A DNA stretch of 64,000 nt from positions 124,001 to 188,000 of the forward strand of contig CAWADP010000007.1 of NCBI GenBank assembly GCA_963780805.1, read 5' to 3'. Positions 27,612-36,808 of this stretch are shown here, one piece after another. Source of the DNA: JASHVB01 sp963780805. Its GTDB lineage: Bacteria > Pseudomonadota > Alphaproteobacteria > Acetobacterales > Acetobacteraceae. How positions within the stretch are numbered: position 1 is the stretch's first letter; each line of letters opens with the position of its first letter. The notes beneath the pieces were generated by a model. It worked only from the letters and a program-made list of their open reading frames with translations, searched no databases and had not been told where the DNA came from. The translations under genes and the position numbers were made by a program.

Positions 27612-28078
27612 CAGCTCTTGTAGGCGCCGACGAAGACGATGTAGTCGCCGACACGGATCACCCAGGAGGTCTTTGCGCCGACCTTCCTGGTCGCAGCGTT
27701 GGTCATGCGGTAATCCACCCAACCGGAGCCTTTCGCCTTGGCAAGATCAATGATCTCCTGGCCGAACGGCTTGCCTTCGACGTCCTTCAGCTTGGTGGCG
27801 TCCTTGCCCATCAGGACGGGGATGCCGTACGAGCTGAGGATCTTGTTGTCCGGCCCATAGACGACGACGAACAACTCGCGATCGACGAAGCCGCCGTCGG
27901 CGCGGTTGAAGTCGGCGATCGCCTTTTCCGGCCCGACATCTCGCATATGGCTGGCGGCCTTCTCGGCCAGGGCCTTGGCTTGGTCCGGCGTGGCCGGTTT
28001 GCCGGCGCGGGCAACCAGGGCCAGGGCGACGAAAATCCCGACCAGGATCAGGCCGAGCAGGGGGTGGCGGCGGCGCAT
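27611..28078 (-). CDS. Single Cache domain sensor protein
   Basis: This 155-residue protein has an N-terminal signal or anchor helix (LLGLILVGIFVALALVAR) and a periplasmic domain with the features of sCache_2: KAIADFNRADGGFVDRELFV, LVMGK-like loop (PVLMGKDATKL), GWVDYRMTNAATRK and TSWVIRVGDYIVFVGAY. Such domains sense small molecules in the periplasm. Its stop overlaps the start of the MCP gene, so both are made from one message in a coupled way. I infer that it is a ligand-binding partner for that receptor. Confidence 0.88.
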   Translation of the reverse strand: MRRRHPLLGLILVGIFVALALVARAGKPATPDQAKALAEKAASHMRDVGPEKAIADFNRADGGFVDRELFVVVYGPDNKILSSYGIPVLMGKDATKLKDVEGKPFGQEIIDLAKAKGSGWVDYRMTNAATRKVGAKTSWVIRVGDYIVFVGAYKS

Positions 28079-28171
28079 GGCGGGCTCTCCATCAATGCCA
28101 TGCCGCGCAATATGCGTCCGTCAGGTTACCGCCAGCTTAATGCGAGGGATGCCGAATGGGAGGCATGCAGA

Positions 28172-28247
28172 TGGGGCGAGCAACGGGACTCGAACCCGTG
28201 ACATCCAGGACCACAACCTGGCGCTCTGCCAGCTGAGCTATGCCCGC
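28172..28247 (-). tRNA. tRNA-His (GTG)
   Basis: The minus strand folds as a cloverleaf: acceptor stem GCGGGCA with TGCTCGC, D arm with AGCTCAGCTGGCAGAGC, anticodon loop TTGTGGT with anticodon GTG, and a TTCGAGT T-loop. The discriminator base is C, the base before position 1 is G (the G-1 of histidine tRNAs), and CCA is encoded. Confidence 0.98.
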
Positions 28248-28339
28248 CGCCGGGAGGGCGCGCTTTAGGGCGTCCGGCGGCCGGAAGTCAACTCTGACCG
28301 GTCGCCGCAGGCAAGCCCGGTTTGCGGGATGCAGTGCGG

Positions 28340-28873
28340 CTACAGCACCCAGCCGCCCTGCAGATAGGCGATCGATCCGTAGGTTGCCGGCGGCACGCCG
28401 GACGCCGTGACGACGATCGGTGGAGGTGGGGCGGTGCCCTGCTGCAGCACTTTCAGGTCCTGGCCTTTATAGAGGATTTTCGGGTCGTACAGCGTGATCA
28501 GGTCCACTTCCCACACGCGGATGCCCATTTCCCGTCCGTAGAGATGCCCGTAAAGATGGCACTTCAGCCCCGCGTTCGCACCCCATTCCACCGCCACCGA
28601 CATATGATACCCGAACGATCGCACGTATTTGTCGGAGTGGATCCCCTTATCTACCATCAGAGGTGTCTCTGCATTGTTGATGCAGGCCACGAACTCCTGC
28701 ACCTTTCCGGTTTCCATTGGATGGCACCATAACTTCGCGGTCGGCACCTTTGACAGCATGACGACGATTTCGCGCTTGGAAGCGCGCCGCCCCGGGCTGG
28801 TGGCAGTGGCCGCATAAATGACGACGTTATCGTCACCGCTGTCCCAAGTGGGCTTGAACCGGATATCGCCCAT
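28340..28873 (-). CDS. Hypothetical protein, 177 residues
   Basis: ATG 28873 lies behind AGAGGAGAAACTT. The protein begins MGDIRFKPTWDSGDDNVVIY and has no signal peptide or membrane helix. Distinct segments include REIVVMLSKVPTAKLWCHP, NNAETPLMVDKGIHSDKYV and HLYGREMGIRVWEVDLITLY. I do not recognise a family. It stands alone between the tRNA and the LLM oxidoreductase. Confidence 0.75.
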   Translation of the reverse strand: MGDIRFKPTWDSGDDNVVIYAATATSPGRRASKREIVVMLSKVPTAKLWCHPMETGKVQEFVACINNAETPLMVDKGIHSDKYVRSFGYHMSVAVEWGANAGLKCHLYGHLYGREMGIRVWEVDLITLYDPKILYKGQDLKVLQQGTAPPPPIVVTASGVPPATYGSIAYLQGGWVL

Positions 28874-29090
28874 AAGTTTCTCCTCTGCGGCACATCTTCT
28901 CCTGGCACCTTCGCCTGGCGTTCCGTATCGGGCGCCGTGGCTTAAGCACCGGGACGTAACGGACGCCCTGAGTTCATGATGCGGGGCCGCTTGCAGCCAG
29001 GTCAATGGTTGCGGAACGTTGTTACGCCGATATCGTGATCTATTCACGCGCACCATGCGAACGGCATGGCGGCCGCCGCCGCGGCTGGCG

Positions 29091-29939
29091 CTATTCCGCC
29101 ATCTGCCGCATCAGCGGTGCCCAGCGGTCGAGGATCGGCACGATCTCGTCCTCCTTCCCCGCCGGCAGGCTGATCACCACGCGCGACACGCCCAAATCCT
29201 GGTAGTGCGGCAGCCGCTCGGGCGGCACGCGGAAGATGGTAATCGGCAGTTCGGCGGGATCGCGTCCGGCGGCGCGCGCCAGTTCGTGGAACTGCGGCAG
29301 GAAGTTGGTCACGTCGTCGTATTGCGGCCGGCCGGCACGCGGAATCCAACCGCTGCCATAGCGCACCGCGCGCCGCGCACCGTACGGCCAGGCGCCGCCG
29401 ACGATGATCGGCGGATGCGGCTTCTGCACCGGCTTCGGCCACATCTGCATCGGCGCGAAATTGACGAGTTCGCCATGGTACTCGGGCGTCTCCTGCGTCC
29501 AGATCGCCTGCATCGCCTCGATGCGCTCACGCGATAGCTTGTGGCGGGTTTCGAACACGGTGCCGTGGTGTTCCATCTCCTCGCGGTTCCAACCGTTTCC
29601 GACACCGAACAGAAAGCGGCCATCGGAAAGCTGGTCGATCGATGCCACGGTCTTGGCGGTTTGGATCGGATCGCGCTGGTTGATCAGGCAGACGCCGGTG
29701 CCGACTTTCAGTTTCGTGGTGGCGACGGCCGCGGCGGTCAGCGCCAGGAACGGGTCCATGATGTCATAATACGGCCGCGGCAGCTCGCCGCCGCCGGGGA
29801 AGGCGGTGCTGCGCGTCACCGGGATGTGCGAGTGCTCTGGCACCCAGAGCGATTCGAAGCCGCGTTCCTCCAGCATTTGGCCGAGGACACCGGGCCGCAT
29901 GGAATCCGCAGTGAAGAACATCGCCGCGCCAAACAACAT
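29091..29939 (-). CDS. LLM-class flavin/F420-dependent oxidoreductase
   Basis: The 282-residue product is a luciferase-like TIM barrel: ERGFESLWVPEHSHIPV at the N-terminus, LKVGTGVCLINQRDPIQTAK, the phosphate-binding GRFLFGVGNGWNREE, and HPPIIVGGAWPYGARRAVRY. It resembles the subgroup commonly annotated as F420-dependent oxidoreductases, although FMN is possible. It is a single gene; the substrate is unknown. Confidence 0.9.
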   Translation of the reverse strand: MLFGAAMFFTADSMRPGVLGQMLEERGFESLWVPEHSHIPVTRSTAFPGGGELPRPYYDIMDPFLALTAAAVATTKLKVGTGVCLINQRDPIQTAKTVASIDQLSDGRFLFGVGNGWNREEMEHHGTVFETRHKLSRERIEAMQAIWTQETPEYHGELVNFAPMQMWPKPVQKPHPPIIVGGAWPYGARRAVRYGSGWIPRAGRPQYDDVTNFLPQFHELARAAGRDPAELPITIFRVPPERLPHYQDLGVSRVVISLPAGKEDEIVPILDRWAPLMRQMAE

Positions 29940-30185
29940 TTTCTTTCCCGCTCCCCTGATTGGCCTGGTGTGTGAGTGTGCGCCGGCGGCGGCGGGACAG
30001 GCAAATCAGGTCCGCCGGATGCGAGCTGCGCAGGATGGCCAGGTTGCCACGGCGCGCATGGCGGCGCCCGGGAATTCAGAAGCAGACATGGCCGCTGCGC
30101 ATGGTGCTGTGCGTCAGACGCAATTTGCGGCCTTACACCCGCCCGCGAAAAGACTAACTCTTGACCCTGTGGCGACGGCGGCGCT

Positions 30186-30276
30186 CCCGTCATGGCCGGG
30201 CTTGACCCTGCCATCTACGCACGCAAGAGCCTGGGTGGATGGCCGGGTCGAGCCGTTCAAGCCCGGCCATGACGGG
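30186..30276. repeat. Hairpin repeat with perfect 20-bp arms
   Basis: CCCGTCATGGCCGGGCTTGA (30186-30205) and its exact reverse complement (30257-30276) enclose a 51-base loop. The copy sits in the 426-base gap between the LLM and GMC genes, which holds no gene. A fragment of the GTCATTGCGAG family follows at about 30320-30345. A related element is at 21685. Confidence 0.9.
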
Positions 30277-30365
30277 AGGCGTTCGGGAGTTCCCCGCGGG
30301 TGCGTCAGGCCAGGCCCGTCGCTACGCTCCTCGCAATGACACCCGGGGGAAAATGCTTCAGGCCA

Positions 30366-32024
30366 TTACGCCACGATCCGGTCCTGAGTCGCAGCACGCA
30401 CTGACCTGGCCGCAGCATCCTGCAAAATCATGTCCGCGGCCTTCTCGCCAATCATGATCGAAGGCGCGTTGGTATTGCCCGCCGGCACCGTCGGCATGAT
30501 GGACGCGTCGGCGACGCGCAACCGGCCGATGCTGTGCACGCGCAGCCGCGCATCCACCACTGTGTCGCCTTCCAACCCCATGCGGCAGGTGCCCACCGGA
30601 TGCAGGTTCGAACTGGCCGTCTGCCGTATGTTCGCCGCGAACTCCTCGTCCGTGTTGACCGCCGGCCCCGGCACGATCTCCTCCGCGACATAGCGCGCCA
30701 GCGCCGGCTGCTCGGTGAAGCGGCGGGCCAGCCGCATGCCCGCCGTCAGCGCCTGTAGATCGTACTGTGTCTGCAGGAAGTTGAATTTGATCGCGGGCGG
30801 TGCCAGCGGATCGGGGCTCTTGATCAGCACGGTGCCGCGTGCGTCCGGGCGTAGATGCACTGCGCTCAGGCTGAAGCCGGGGAATGGGTGCGGGACGGCG
30901 CCGCGGCGGTCGCGCGTGGCGTAGCTCCACGGCGTAAAATTGAACTGCAGATCGGGCCGTTCCAGCCGAGGATCGCTGCGCGCGAATGCTCCCGCGGTGA
31001 CGCCGTTGGCCGCCAGCGGACCGGATTTGAACAAGACGTATCGCGCCATCGCCAGAGTCCGGCGCGGCAGGCTGTTGGCCAGCTCGTTCATCGTCACCGG
31101 CCGGGTGCACCGATACGCCAGGCGAACGAAGAAATGGTCCTGCAAGTGGCGACCCACCGCCGGCAGGTCGTGCACCACCGGAATGCCCATTTCCTGCAAT
31201 AGCGCTCCCGGCCCGATCCCCGACAGTTGCAGAAGCTGCGGCGAGTTGAACACGCCGCCGCTGACGATGACTTCGCCGCGCGCCCGGGCGGTGTGCGCCG
31301 TACCGTTGCTGACATAGGTCACGCCGACGGCGTTTCCCCCCTCGATCAAAATGCGCGTTGCGTGTGCGTTCGGCCGGACGACCAGGTTTGCCCGCGCCCG
31401 CGCAGGGCGCAGATAGGCGGTGGCGGTGCTCCAGCGGCGGCTGTTGCCGGTGGTGCTTTGGAAATAGCCCGCACCCTCCTGCTGGGCGCCGTTGAAATCG
31501 TCGTTGGCAGGCAGGCCGGCCTGGATCGCGGCCTCCACCAGCCGGTCGGCCAGCTCGATGCGCCGCGGCTGGTCGGAGACGCGCAACGGCCCGCCCACGC
31601 CGTGATATGCGTCCGGTCCGCGTTCCTGGTCTTCGGCCTTCTTGAAATAGGGCAGCACCGAATCGTAGTCCCAGCCCTCGCAGCCGCGCTGCCGCCACTC
31701 GTCGTAATCGGCCGCGTTGCCGCGCATATAGACCATGCCATTGATCGAGCTGGTGCCGCCCAGCACCTTGCCGCGCGGCTGATACAGCGTGCGGCCGTCG
31801 AGTTTTGCCTCCGGCTCGCTTTCGTACATCCAGTTCACGCGGGGATTGGCAAACACCTTATAGAAACCCATGGGAATGTGGATCCACGGGTTGGTGTCAC
31901 GGCCGCCAGCTTCCAGGAGCAATACGCGGTAGCGGCCGGACTCGCTGAGCCGCGCCGCCACCGCACAGCCGGCCGAGCCGGCGCCGGTCACGATGTAGTC
32001 GAAGGTTTCCTCCGCGCCGCCCAT
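30366..32024 (-). CDS. GMC-family FAD oxidoreductase (choline-dehydrogenase-like)
   Basis: The 552-residue product begins with the FAD-binding motif DYIVTGAGSAGCAVAARL and the Glu-containing VLLLEAGG. The GMC signature 1 region GGTSSINGMVYMRGN and signature 2 GVFNSPQLLQLSGIGP are present. The C-terminal active-site region has the catalytic His in SSNLHPVGTCRMG and the TNAPSIMIGEKAADMIL ending. It oxidises an alcohol; the closest relatives by motif are choline dehydrogenase and aromatic or aliphatic alcohol dehydrogenases. No betaine genes are adjacent, so I do not call it betA. Confidence 0.93.
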   Translation of the reverse strand: MGGAEETFDYIVTGAGSAGCAVAARLSESGRYRVLLLEAGGRDTNPWIHIPMGFYKVFANPRVNWMYESEPEAKLDGRTLYQPRGKVLGGTSSINGMVYMRGNAADYDEWRQRGCEGWDYDSVLPYFKKAEDQERGPDAYHGVGGPLRVSDQPRRIELADRLVEAAIQAGLPANDDFNGAQQEGAGYFQSTTGNSRRWSTATAYLRPARARANLVVRPNAHATRILIEGGNAVGVTYVSNGTAHTARARGEVIVSGGVFNSPQLLQLSGIGPGALLQEMGIPVVHDLPAVGRHLQDHFFVRLAYRCTRPVTMNELANSLPRRTLAMARYVLFKSGPLAANGVTAGAFARSDPRLERPDLQFNFTPWSYATRDRRGAVPHPFPGFSLSAVHLRPDARGTVLIKSPDPLAPPAIKFNFLQTQYDLQALTAGMRLARRFTEQPALARYVAEEIVPGPAVNTDEEFAANIRQTASSNLHPVGTCRMGLEGDTVVDARLRVHSIGRLRVADASIMPTVPAGNTNAPSIMIGEKAADMILQDAAARSVRAATQDRIVA

Positions 32025-32137
32025 TGTCGCCTCCTCCGGTATCGCTGCTTGTTTCCGCTGCCTATTCTTGCCAATCCATCGGCCGGCGTCGAGATCACTG
32101 CCTTATCCAACTTGTGATCCTGACGGTTGAGCCGGAT

Positions 32138-32221
32138 TGTCATTGCGAGCGCAGCGAAGCGATCTCCCGCGGGAGGCGTGCGCACTCTCCGGGAGATTGC
32201 TTCGCTGCGCTCGCAATGACA
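32138..32221. repeat. GTCATTGCGAG hairpin, full-length 84-bp copy
   Basis: This is the cleanest copy in the window: TGTCATTGCGAGCGCAGCGA at the left and TTCGCTGCGCTCGCAATGAC at the right are inverted, with an additional inner inverted pair (GATCTCCCG and CGGGAGATT) and a GGAGGCGTGCGCACTC centre. It lies between the divergent GMC and VOC genes. Confidence 0.92.
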
Positions 32222-32268
32222 GGTTGGTCCGACGGCATCGCCGCGACGGGACCCAGGGAGGCAACATC

Positions 32269-32667
32269 ATGCGCGACTACCGGTACGATCACGTGCATCT
32301 GCGCAGCACCGACCCGGATGCAATGGGCCGTTTCTTCGAAACCATGTTCGGCGCCGAGGTGAAGCGCGACGTGTATCCGCCGGGTACCCTCTATCCTGGC
32401 CAGATGCGCGTTTCGATGAAGCTGGGCGGGGCGAAGGTGCTGGTCGCGCCGGCACATCCGCACGATCCCACCGGCGCCGCGCCGCAGTTTCCGTATTACG
32501 GCGTGGAGCATATCGGCCTGACGGTGGACGACGTCGACGCCGCCGTGGAAGACCTGCGGGCGAAAGGGGCGGACATCGCGATCGGGCCGCTCACGCGCAG
32601 TCCGGGGCTGCGGCTGGCCTTCGTGCGCGGGCCGGAGGGTGTGATGGTGGAACTGGTGCAGCGGTAG
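32269..32667 (+). CDS. VOC (glyoxalase-like) family protein
   Basis: The ATG at 32269 follows AGGGAGGCAACATC; the product has 132 residues. It is a single VOC module pair: RYDHVHLRSTDPDAMGRFFE with the first metal-ligand His, then GVEHIGLTVDDVDAAVEDL with the second, and VMVELVQR carrying the Glu. It is the intact paralogue of the frameshifted gene at 18535. Members act as lyases, isomerases or dioxygenases on small substrates, and the function here is unknown. Confidence 0.9.
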   Translation: MRDYRYDHVHLRSTDPDAMGRFFETMFGAEVKRDVYPPGTLYPGQMRVSMKLGGAKVLVAPAHPHDPTGAAPQFPYYGVEHIGLTVDDVDAAVEDLRAKGADIAIGPLTRSPGLRLAFVRGPEGVMVELVQR

Positions 32668-32737
32668 GGCGTTGCGGGGAGTTTGCGTTCGTCGAAAAGC
32701 CAGGCCGCGCGCGTCCGGCTCCGGCTGGCGATCCCGG

Positions 32738-33436
32738 CTACGCGCCCGATGCATCCGATGCGGGCCACGCCGCGGCGCCAACGATCCGTAAATCCTCTGC
32801 TTGCAGCAGCAGCGCCGCGCCGCGACCGGGTCCCGGCGGCGGCAGTGCAATGCGGCGCGACGGCCCCTGCCAGGTGCCGAGCACGGTCGCCTGGCGCACG
32901 ATGTTGAATTCCGTCAGCCGGCGCCCGCCATTCTCACCGGCGCCGATGGCGGTGACGCGCATCGGATCGAAGCTGACCAGCAATGCGGACACCGGGGCGG
33001 CGGTCGCGCCGATTTCCGCCGCCGCGCCGGCTGCATCGTGCCGCAGTTGCACGAACACCGCGGGCGTCGTGGCTCGGGTGATGGCTTTGGCGACCGCGTG
33101 ACGATCGGAACCGACCACGATCTCGCCGCCGTCCACCACCAGGGCCGGCGTGTAGACATCGTCGTGCAGCCGCGCGGCATAGGCGCGCTGGCGCTCGGTG
33201 GCGGTGGGCGTTGCGTAAGCATCCCGCCAGCCGAGGCCGTTCCAGTAATCCACATGCCAGGCGAGCGCGATCACGCCCGGCTGGTGCGCCAGCGTGCCCA
33301 GCAAGGCGTCGGCAGGCGGACAGGACGAGCACCCCTGGGACGTAAACAGTTCGAGAACGACGGTGGACGGTGCCGCGTGCGCGGATCGGGCGAGGCCGGC
33401 CGCAGCCGCGGTCAACAGCAGATTGCGACGTCGCAT
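32738..33436 (-). CDS. DUF1223 secreted thioredoxin-like protein
   Basis: The 232-residue product has a Sec-type signal peptide (MRRRNLLLTAAAAGLARSAHA) and then VVLELFTSQGCSSCPPADAL, the CxxC motif that defines DUF1223. WHVDYWNGLGWRD and VYTPALVVDGGEIVVGSD follow, as in other members. The fold is thioredoxin-like; the role in the periplasm is not known. Confidence 0.92.
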   Translation of the reverse strand: MRRRNLLLTAAAAGLARSAHAAPSTVVLELFTSQGCSSCPPADALLGTLAHQPGVIALAWHVDYWNGLGWRDAYATPTATERQRAYAARLHDDVYTPALVVDGGEIVVGSDRHAVAKAITRATTPAVFVQLRHDAAGAAAEIGATAAPVSALLVSFDPMRVTAIGAGENGGRRLTEFNIVRQATVLGTWQGPSRRIALPPPGPGRGAALLLQAEDLRIVGAAAWPASDASGA

Positions 33437-33531
33437 GGCTACTTTCCCTGGTCGTGTCGGGCGTTGGACTCCGCGGATGGCAGCACGTTACGCCATGTCC
33501 CTCCTGACGGGTGCATCGTTCCTACGCCACG

Positions 33532-34446
33532 CTACGCCATGCCCTCCGCGCTGGCCGACGCTGCGAATGCGGGATCGAACACCCGGTCCGCCATCGCCTG
33601 GCAGCGGCGTACGAGTCGATGTTCTTCCGGACCGTAATCCGGCACCGCGTTGTGCAAGGTGCGGATGTTGTCCCACAGCAGCACATCGCCTTCCGTCCAA
33701 CGATATGCGAAGCGGTATTGCGGCTGAAGCTGGTGCGCGAACAGCAATTCCAGCAAAGAATCGCTCTCCGCGGCGGGCAGACCGTCGATGTGCATGGTGT
33801 AGCCGGGATTGGCATACAGCACGCGGCGGCCCGACAGCGGATGCCGCAGCACCATCGGCTGCGATACCGCCGGCTTCTGCCGGCGCTGCGCCTCGGTCAG
33901 CGGCTTGCGCACGCTGTCCGCTCCGCCGCGCGCCCGCATCATATCCCAGAACTTGGCGAAGTCGTGGGTCGCGGTCAGCGTCTCCAGCCGCGCCTGCAGC
34001 GGTGGCGGCAGGTCGTCGAACGCGGCGGCCATGTCAGAGAACAATGTGTCGCCCAGCGGCCGGCCATCCCGTCGCGGCACCTTGAGCGCGTGCAGCACGT
34101 TGACGAAGGCGATGGTGCGGCTGAACGACATGTCGGTGTGCCAGTCCTGCCCCGCATCGGCCAGGCCGATCGGGCAGCCGTTCTCGACCATGTTGGACAG
34201 GATCATCACCTCGGGCTGGTCCGGCACCTGGAAGGCGCCGGAGACGTGCACCTCCAGCGTGCCGAACAGCCGGCTGAAGGTTGCCTGCGCCGCGGGCGTC
34301 AGGCGCTGGTCCGGGAAGCACAGCACTCCGTGCTGGGCCAGCGCACGCAGGACCAGCGCGAAGTCCCCACGCGACAGCGGCGACGCGAGGTCGATTCCGG
34401 TGACACAGGCGCCGAGACTGAGTCCGGATGGCGTGACGGTCGGCAT
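33532..34446 (-). CDS. TauD/TfdA-family Fe(II)/2-oxoglutarate dioxygenase
   Basis: I start at ATG 34446 (MPTVTPSGLSLGACVTGIDL, 304 residues); the frame is open further upstream into the M48 gene. The iron triad is visible: HTD in AGQDWHTDMSFSR and the distal His in RTLHNAVPDYG, followed by RLVRRC, whose Arg binds 2-oxoglutarate. LDFLR-type N-terminal positions are replaced by GVLCFPDQRLTPAAQ. The family includes taurine, 2,4-D and alkylsulfatase dioxygenases, and the substrate is not identifiable here. Confidence 0.92.
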   Translation of the reverse strand: MPTVTPSGLSLGACVTGIDLASPLSRGDFALVLRALAQHGVLCFPDQRLTPAAQATFSRLFGTLEVHVSGAFQVPDQPEVMILSNMVENGCPIGLADAGQDWHTDMSFSRTIAFVNVLHALKVPRRDGRPLGDTLFSDMAAAFDDLPPPLQARLETLTATHDFAKFWDMMRARGGADSVRKPLTEAQRRQKPAVSQPMVLRHPLSGRRVLYANPGYTMHIDGLPAAESDSLLELLFAHQLQPQYRFAYRWTEGDVLLWDNIRTLHNAVPDYGPEEHRLVRRCQAMADRVFDPAFAASASAEGMA

Positions 34447-34486
34447 GGCGCCATCAAAGCCCGGTTGGAGGGATACGGGCAAGCGG

Positions 34487-35524
34487 TCAGTCGCATATCC
34501 GTCGCACGGCCTGCCACGCGGCATCCGTAAACGGCGGCGCCCCTGTCGTGGACCGGGTCGCATGCGCGCGCCGTTCTGCCGTCGGTGGATGCGTAGCAAA
34601 CCACCGGATTTCCCCGCCATGCCCTTCAATGGTCTCCTCGTGCGCGAAGAACCGGCCCAGGCCGTCGGCACGCAGGCCGGCCTTCGTCAGGAAGGCCTCG
34701 CCCGCGGCGTCGGCGGCGGCCTCGGCGCGACGGCTGTACGACAGGGCCAGTAACTGCTGGGCGATACCTCCGGCATTGGGCAGCGAGTCGTTCCAGCCAA
34801 GCGACGCCGCAATCAGGCCGATCCCCATCTGCCGCACCAGCAAAGTGACCGGGTCGCGATGAGCGACGTGACCGAGTTCGTGTGCGATCACGCCGGCAAG
34901 CTCCCCGCCGTCCTGCACGGTGTCGATCAAGCCGCGCAGCACGACCACGCGGTCCCCGGGCAGCGTCAAGGCGTTAACGGCGGGATCATCGAGCACTTCG
35001 ATTTGCACCGGATTGGGAATGTTGCCGGCGGCCCGCAGCTTGCGAACCAGCGCTTCCAATGCGAGCTGTCCCGCGGCACCGTGGCAGATACGATGGCTCT
35101 TTTCCATTTGCGTTTGAAGAAGGCCGCCCAGCCGATCCTCCCAGGTCGCGGGCAACAGCCGCGCCACCAATGGCGGGCCCGCCTCGAAGCTCAGGAACGC
35201 GAGCCCGATGACGGCCACGATCACCAGAACCGTGGTGGCCCGGCCGCGACTGGTCCAGGCGTGCGGTGACCGAATTCGTCCCCCCGCTTGCAGCAGCGCA
35301 TCGACCACGTCCGCGCCGGCGACCAGCCGTGCCGGACGGCCCTGGCAGGCGAGGATGATATTGCCGTCGGCATCCGGCTCGCCGCGGGCTTCGATGCGCG
35401 CCACCGGCCAGCGAGCGAGTTCCGTGCCGTCGCCCGTTTGGATCAGGAGTGCGTCGGCGGACACCTGCGGGACGACATCGTGCGCGACGGCTCGTTCGCC
35501 GTCGAAGTAGCGCGCGCGTGCCAC
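34487..35524 (-). CDS. M48 family metallopeptidase
   Basis: GTG 35524 gives VARARYFDGERAVAHDVVPQ, the expected beginning of the N-terminal beta-rich domain that accompanies this M48 subgroup. One membrane helix follows near residue 105 (TVLVIVAVIGLAFLSF). The protease domain carries the zinc motif HELGHVAHRD near residue 230 and the third ligand in RRAEAAADAAG. The gene begins eight bases beyond the end of the YjgN-like gene on the same strand, a pairing seen in other proteobacteria, so the two are probably co-expressed. The substrate is unknown; a role in envelope quality control is an inference. Confidence 0.92.
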   Translation of the reverse strand: MARARYFDGERAVAHDVVPQVSADALLIQTGDGTELARWPVARIEARGEPDADGNIILACQGRPARLVAGADVVDALLQAGGRIRSPHAWTSRGRATTVLVIVAVIGLAFLSFEAGPPLVARLLPATWEDRLGGLLQTQMEKSHRICHGAAGQLALEALVRKLRAAGNIPNPVQIEVLDDPAVNALTLPGDRVVVLRGLIDTVQDGGELAGVIAHELGHVAHRDPVTLLVRQMGIGLIAASLGWNDSLPNAGGIAQQLLALSYSRRAEAAADAAGEAFLTKAGLRADGLGRFFAHEETIEGHGGEIRWFATHPPTAERRAHATRSTTGAPPFTDAAWQAVRRICD

Positions 35525-35531
35525 GTGCCGT

Positions 35532-36645
35532 CTAGAAGATGGCGCCGTGGTCCAGCGCCTGCAGCATCCCCTCGCCGGTGCGAGGGACGCGCAGCGAACT
35601 CTGATGCAGGGCGGCGGCGTCGAGCGCACCGGCAACCTTGAAATTGTCCGCCAGCATGCGCGCGGTACGATGCATGGCGACCGGCAGGGCGAGCCCGATC
35701 GAGAACACGATGATCAAGGTGTTGCCCAGGATCAACCGCAGCAGCCGGCCACCGGAGAGCGTGCTGCCGAATTGGAGCGTCGCGAGCTGCGTGCGTTCCG
35801 CGAGGTGACGCACGAACAGCGCCGAGTACCAGCAGCTGATCAGGGCGCTGCCGATGCCGAAGGCGATTATGCCGGCGATGATGACCGGGGTCGCCTGTTG
35901 GAATGCCAGAATGGCGCGCGGATCTTTGCCGGCGGCATGCAGCAGTGGTAGCAGCCGCGCGGCGATGTCAAGCCAAACCAGGGTGGACGTGGCAGAGAGC
36001 AGTACCGATGATCGCGATCATCGTGGCGAGAAACGCGGGATACAAACGGAGGGCGCGGCCGGTGAAGTGGAACGCGGCGCTGCCCAGACGGCTGGCGTTG
36101 ATGCGGCGCTCGGCGAGACGGACCTGCATCCACGGCATCAACTGGAACAGGGTGAAGGGTTGCAGCAGGAAGTAGCCGAGGGCGCAGGCGCCGTAGGCCA
36201 GCGCCGACCCTTCCATGCCACCACGGATGCCGCACCAGAGCGTGCGGCTGAGCCGGTAGCGCTGGGCCGAGAAGCGCGCCGCGAAGGCCAGGATGAAGAA
36301 CAGGACGTAGATGCCGAGGAGCGGCACGACGGCAAGCGGCGCATAGATGAACCGGCACGCGAACGCCAGGATGAGCGCGCCGATGATCAGGCCGACCAGG
36401 ATGCCGATGGCCATGAGAAAGCCAAGGAACAACTCGATGCCGCGGCCGTTGTATTCCAGGCGTTCGCCCTGGAAGCGCATGTGCGACCAGAAGTAGCGGC
36501 GCCAGCGCGTGATTGCCCAAAACCGATAGATGCCGAGCGTGATGATGGTCAGCAGCAGGTTGACCAGAAAGATTCGGTAAAGCTCGCCCAGCCGTCCGTC
36601 GTATTGCAGCGCCGGCCGCAGTGGCGCGCCCGTGGCCTGGTCCAT
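35532..36645 (-). pseudogene. YjgN-family (DUF898) membrane protein, frameshifted
   Basis: ATG 36645 starts MDQATGAPLRPALQYDGRLG, and the first 215 or so residues form the DUF898 pattern: LLTIITLGIYRFWAITRWRR, then several membrane helices. Near 36005 the frame is lost (AIIGTALCHVHPGLA, stop). The next frame continues without a gap as VLLSATSTLVWLDIAARLLP, then IIAFGIGSALISCWYSALFV and the terminal RHLAERTQLATLQFG. The span is 3n+1 bases, so one extra base near CAGTACCGATG accounts for it. The intact protein would have about 370 residues and lie in the inner membrane. Confidence 0.85.
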
Positions 36646-36808
36646 AGAAGACTCCCCCCGCGCGGCCCGTGATCTCGGGCATTGTGCCGGACAACGATAG
36701 TGGACAAGGCTGCCATACCGCAACAAAAACCCTGCGAGGGGATCAGGAAAGCCGCGTGACAGCCGTCCGGCTTTGGCAGCGAGGCGCGGCTCTGCTAGGC
36801 TCCACCGC

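Noticed and set aside
25851..27623. Long plus-strand open frames over the MCP gene
   Set aside because: They mirror the alanine-rich coiled coil of the MCP on the opposite strand and carry no motif.
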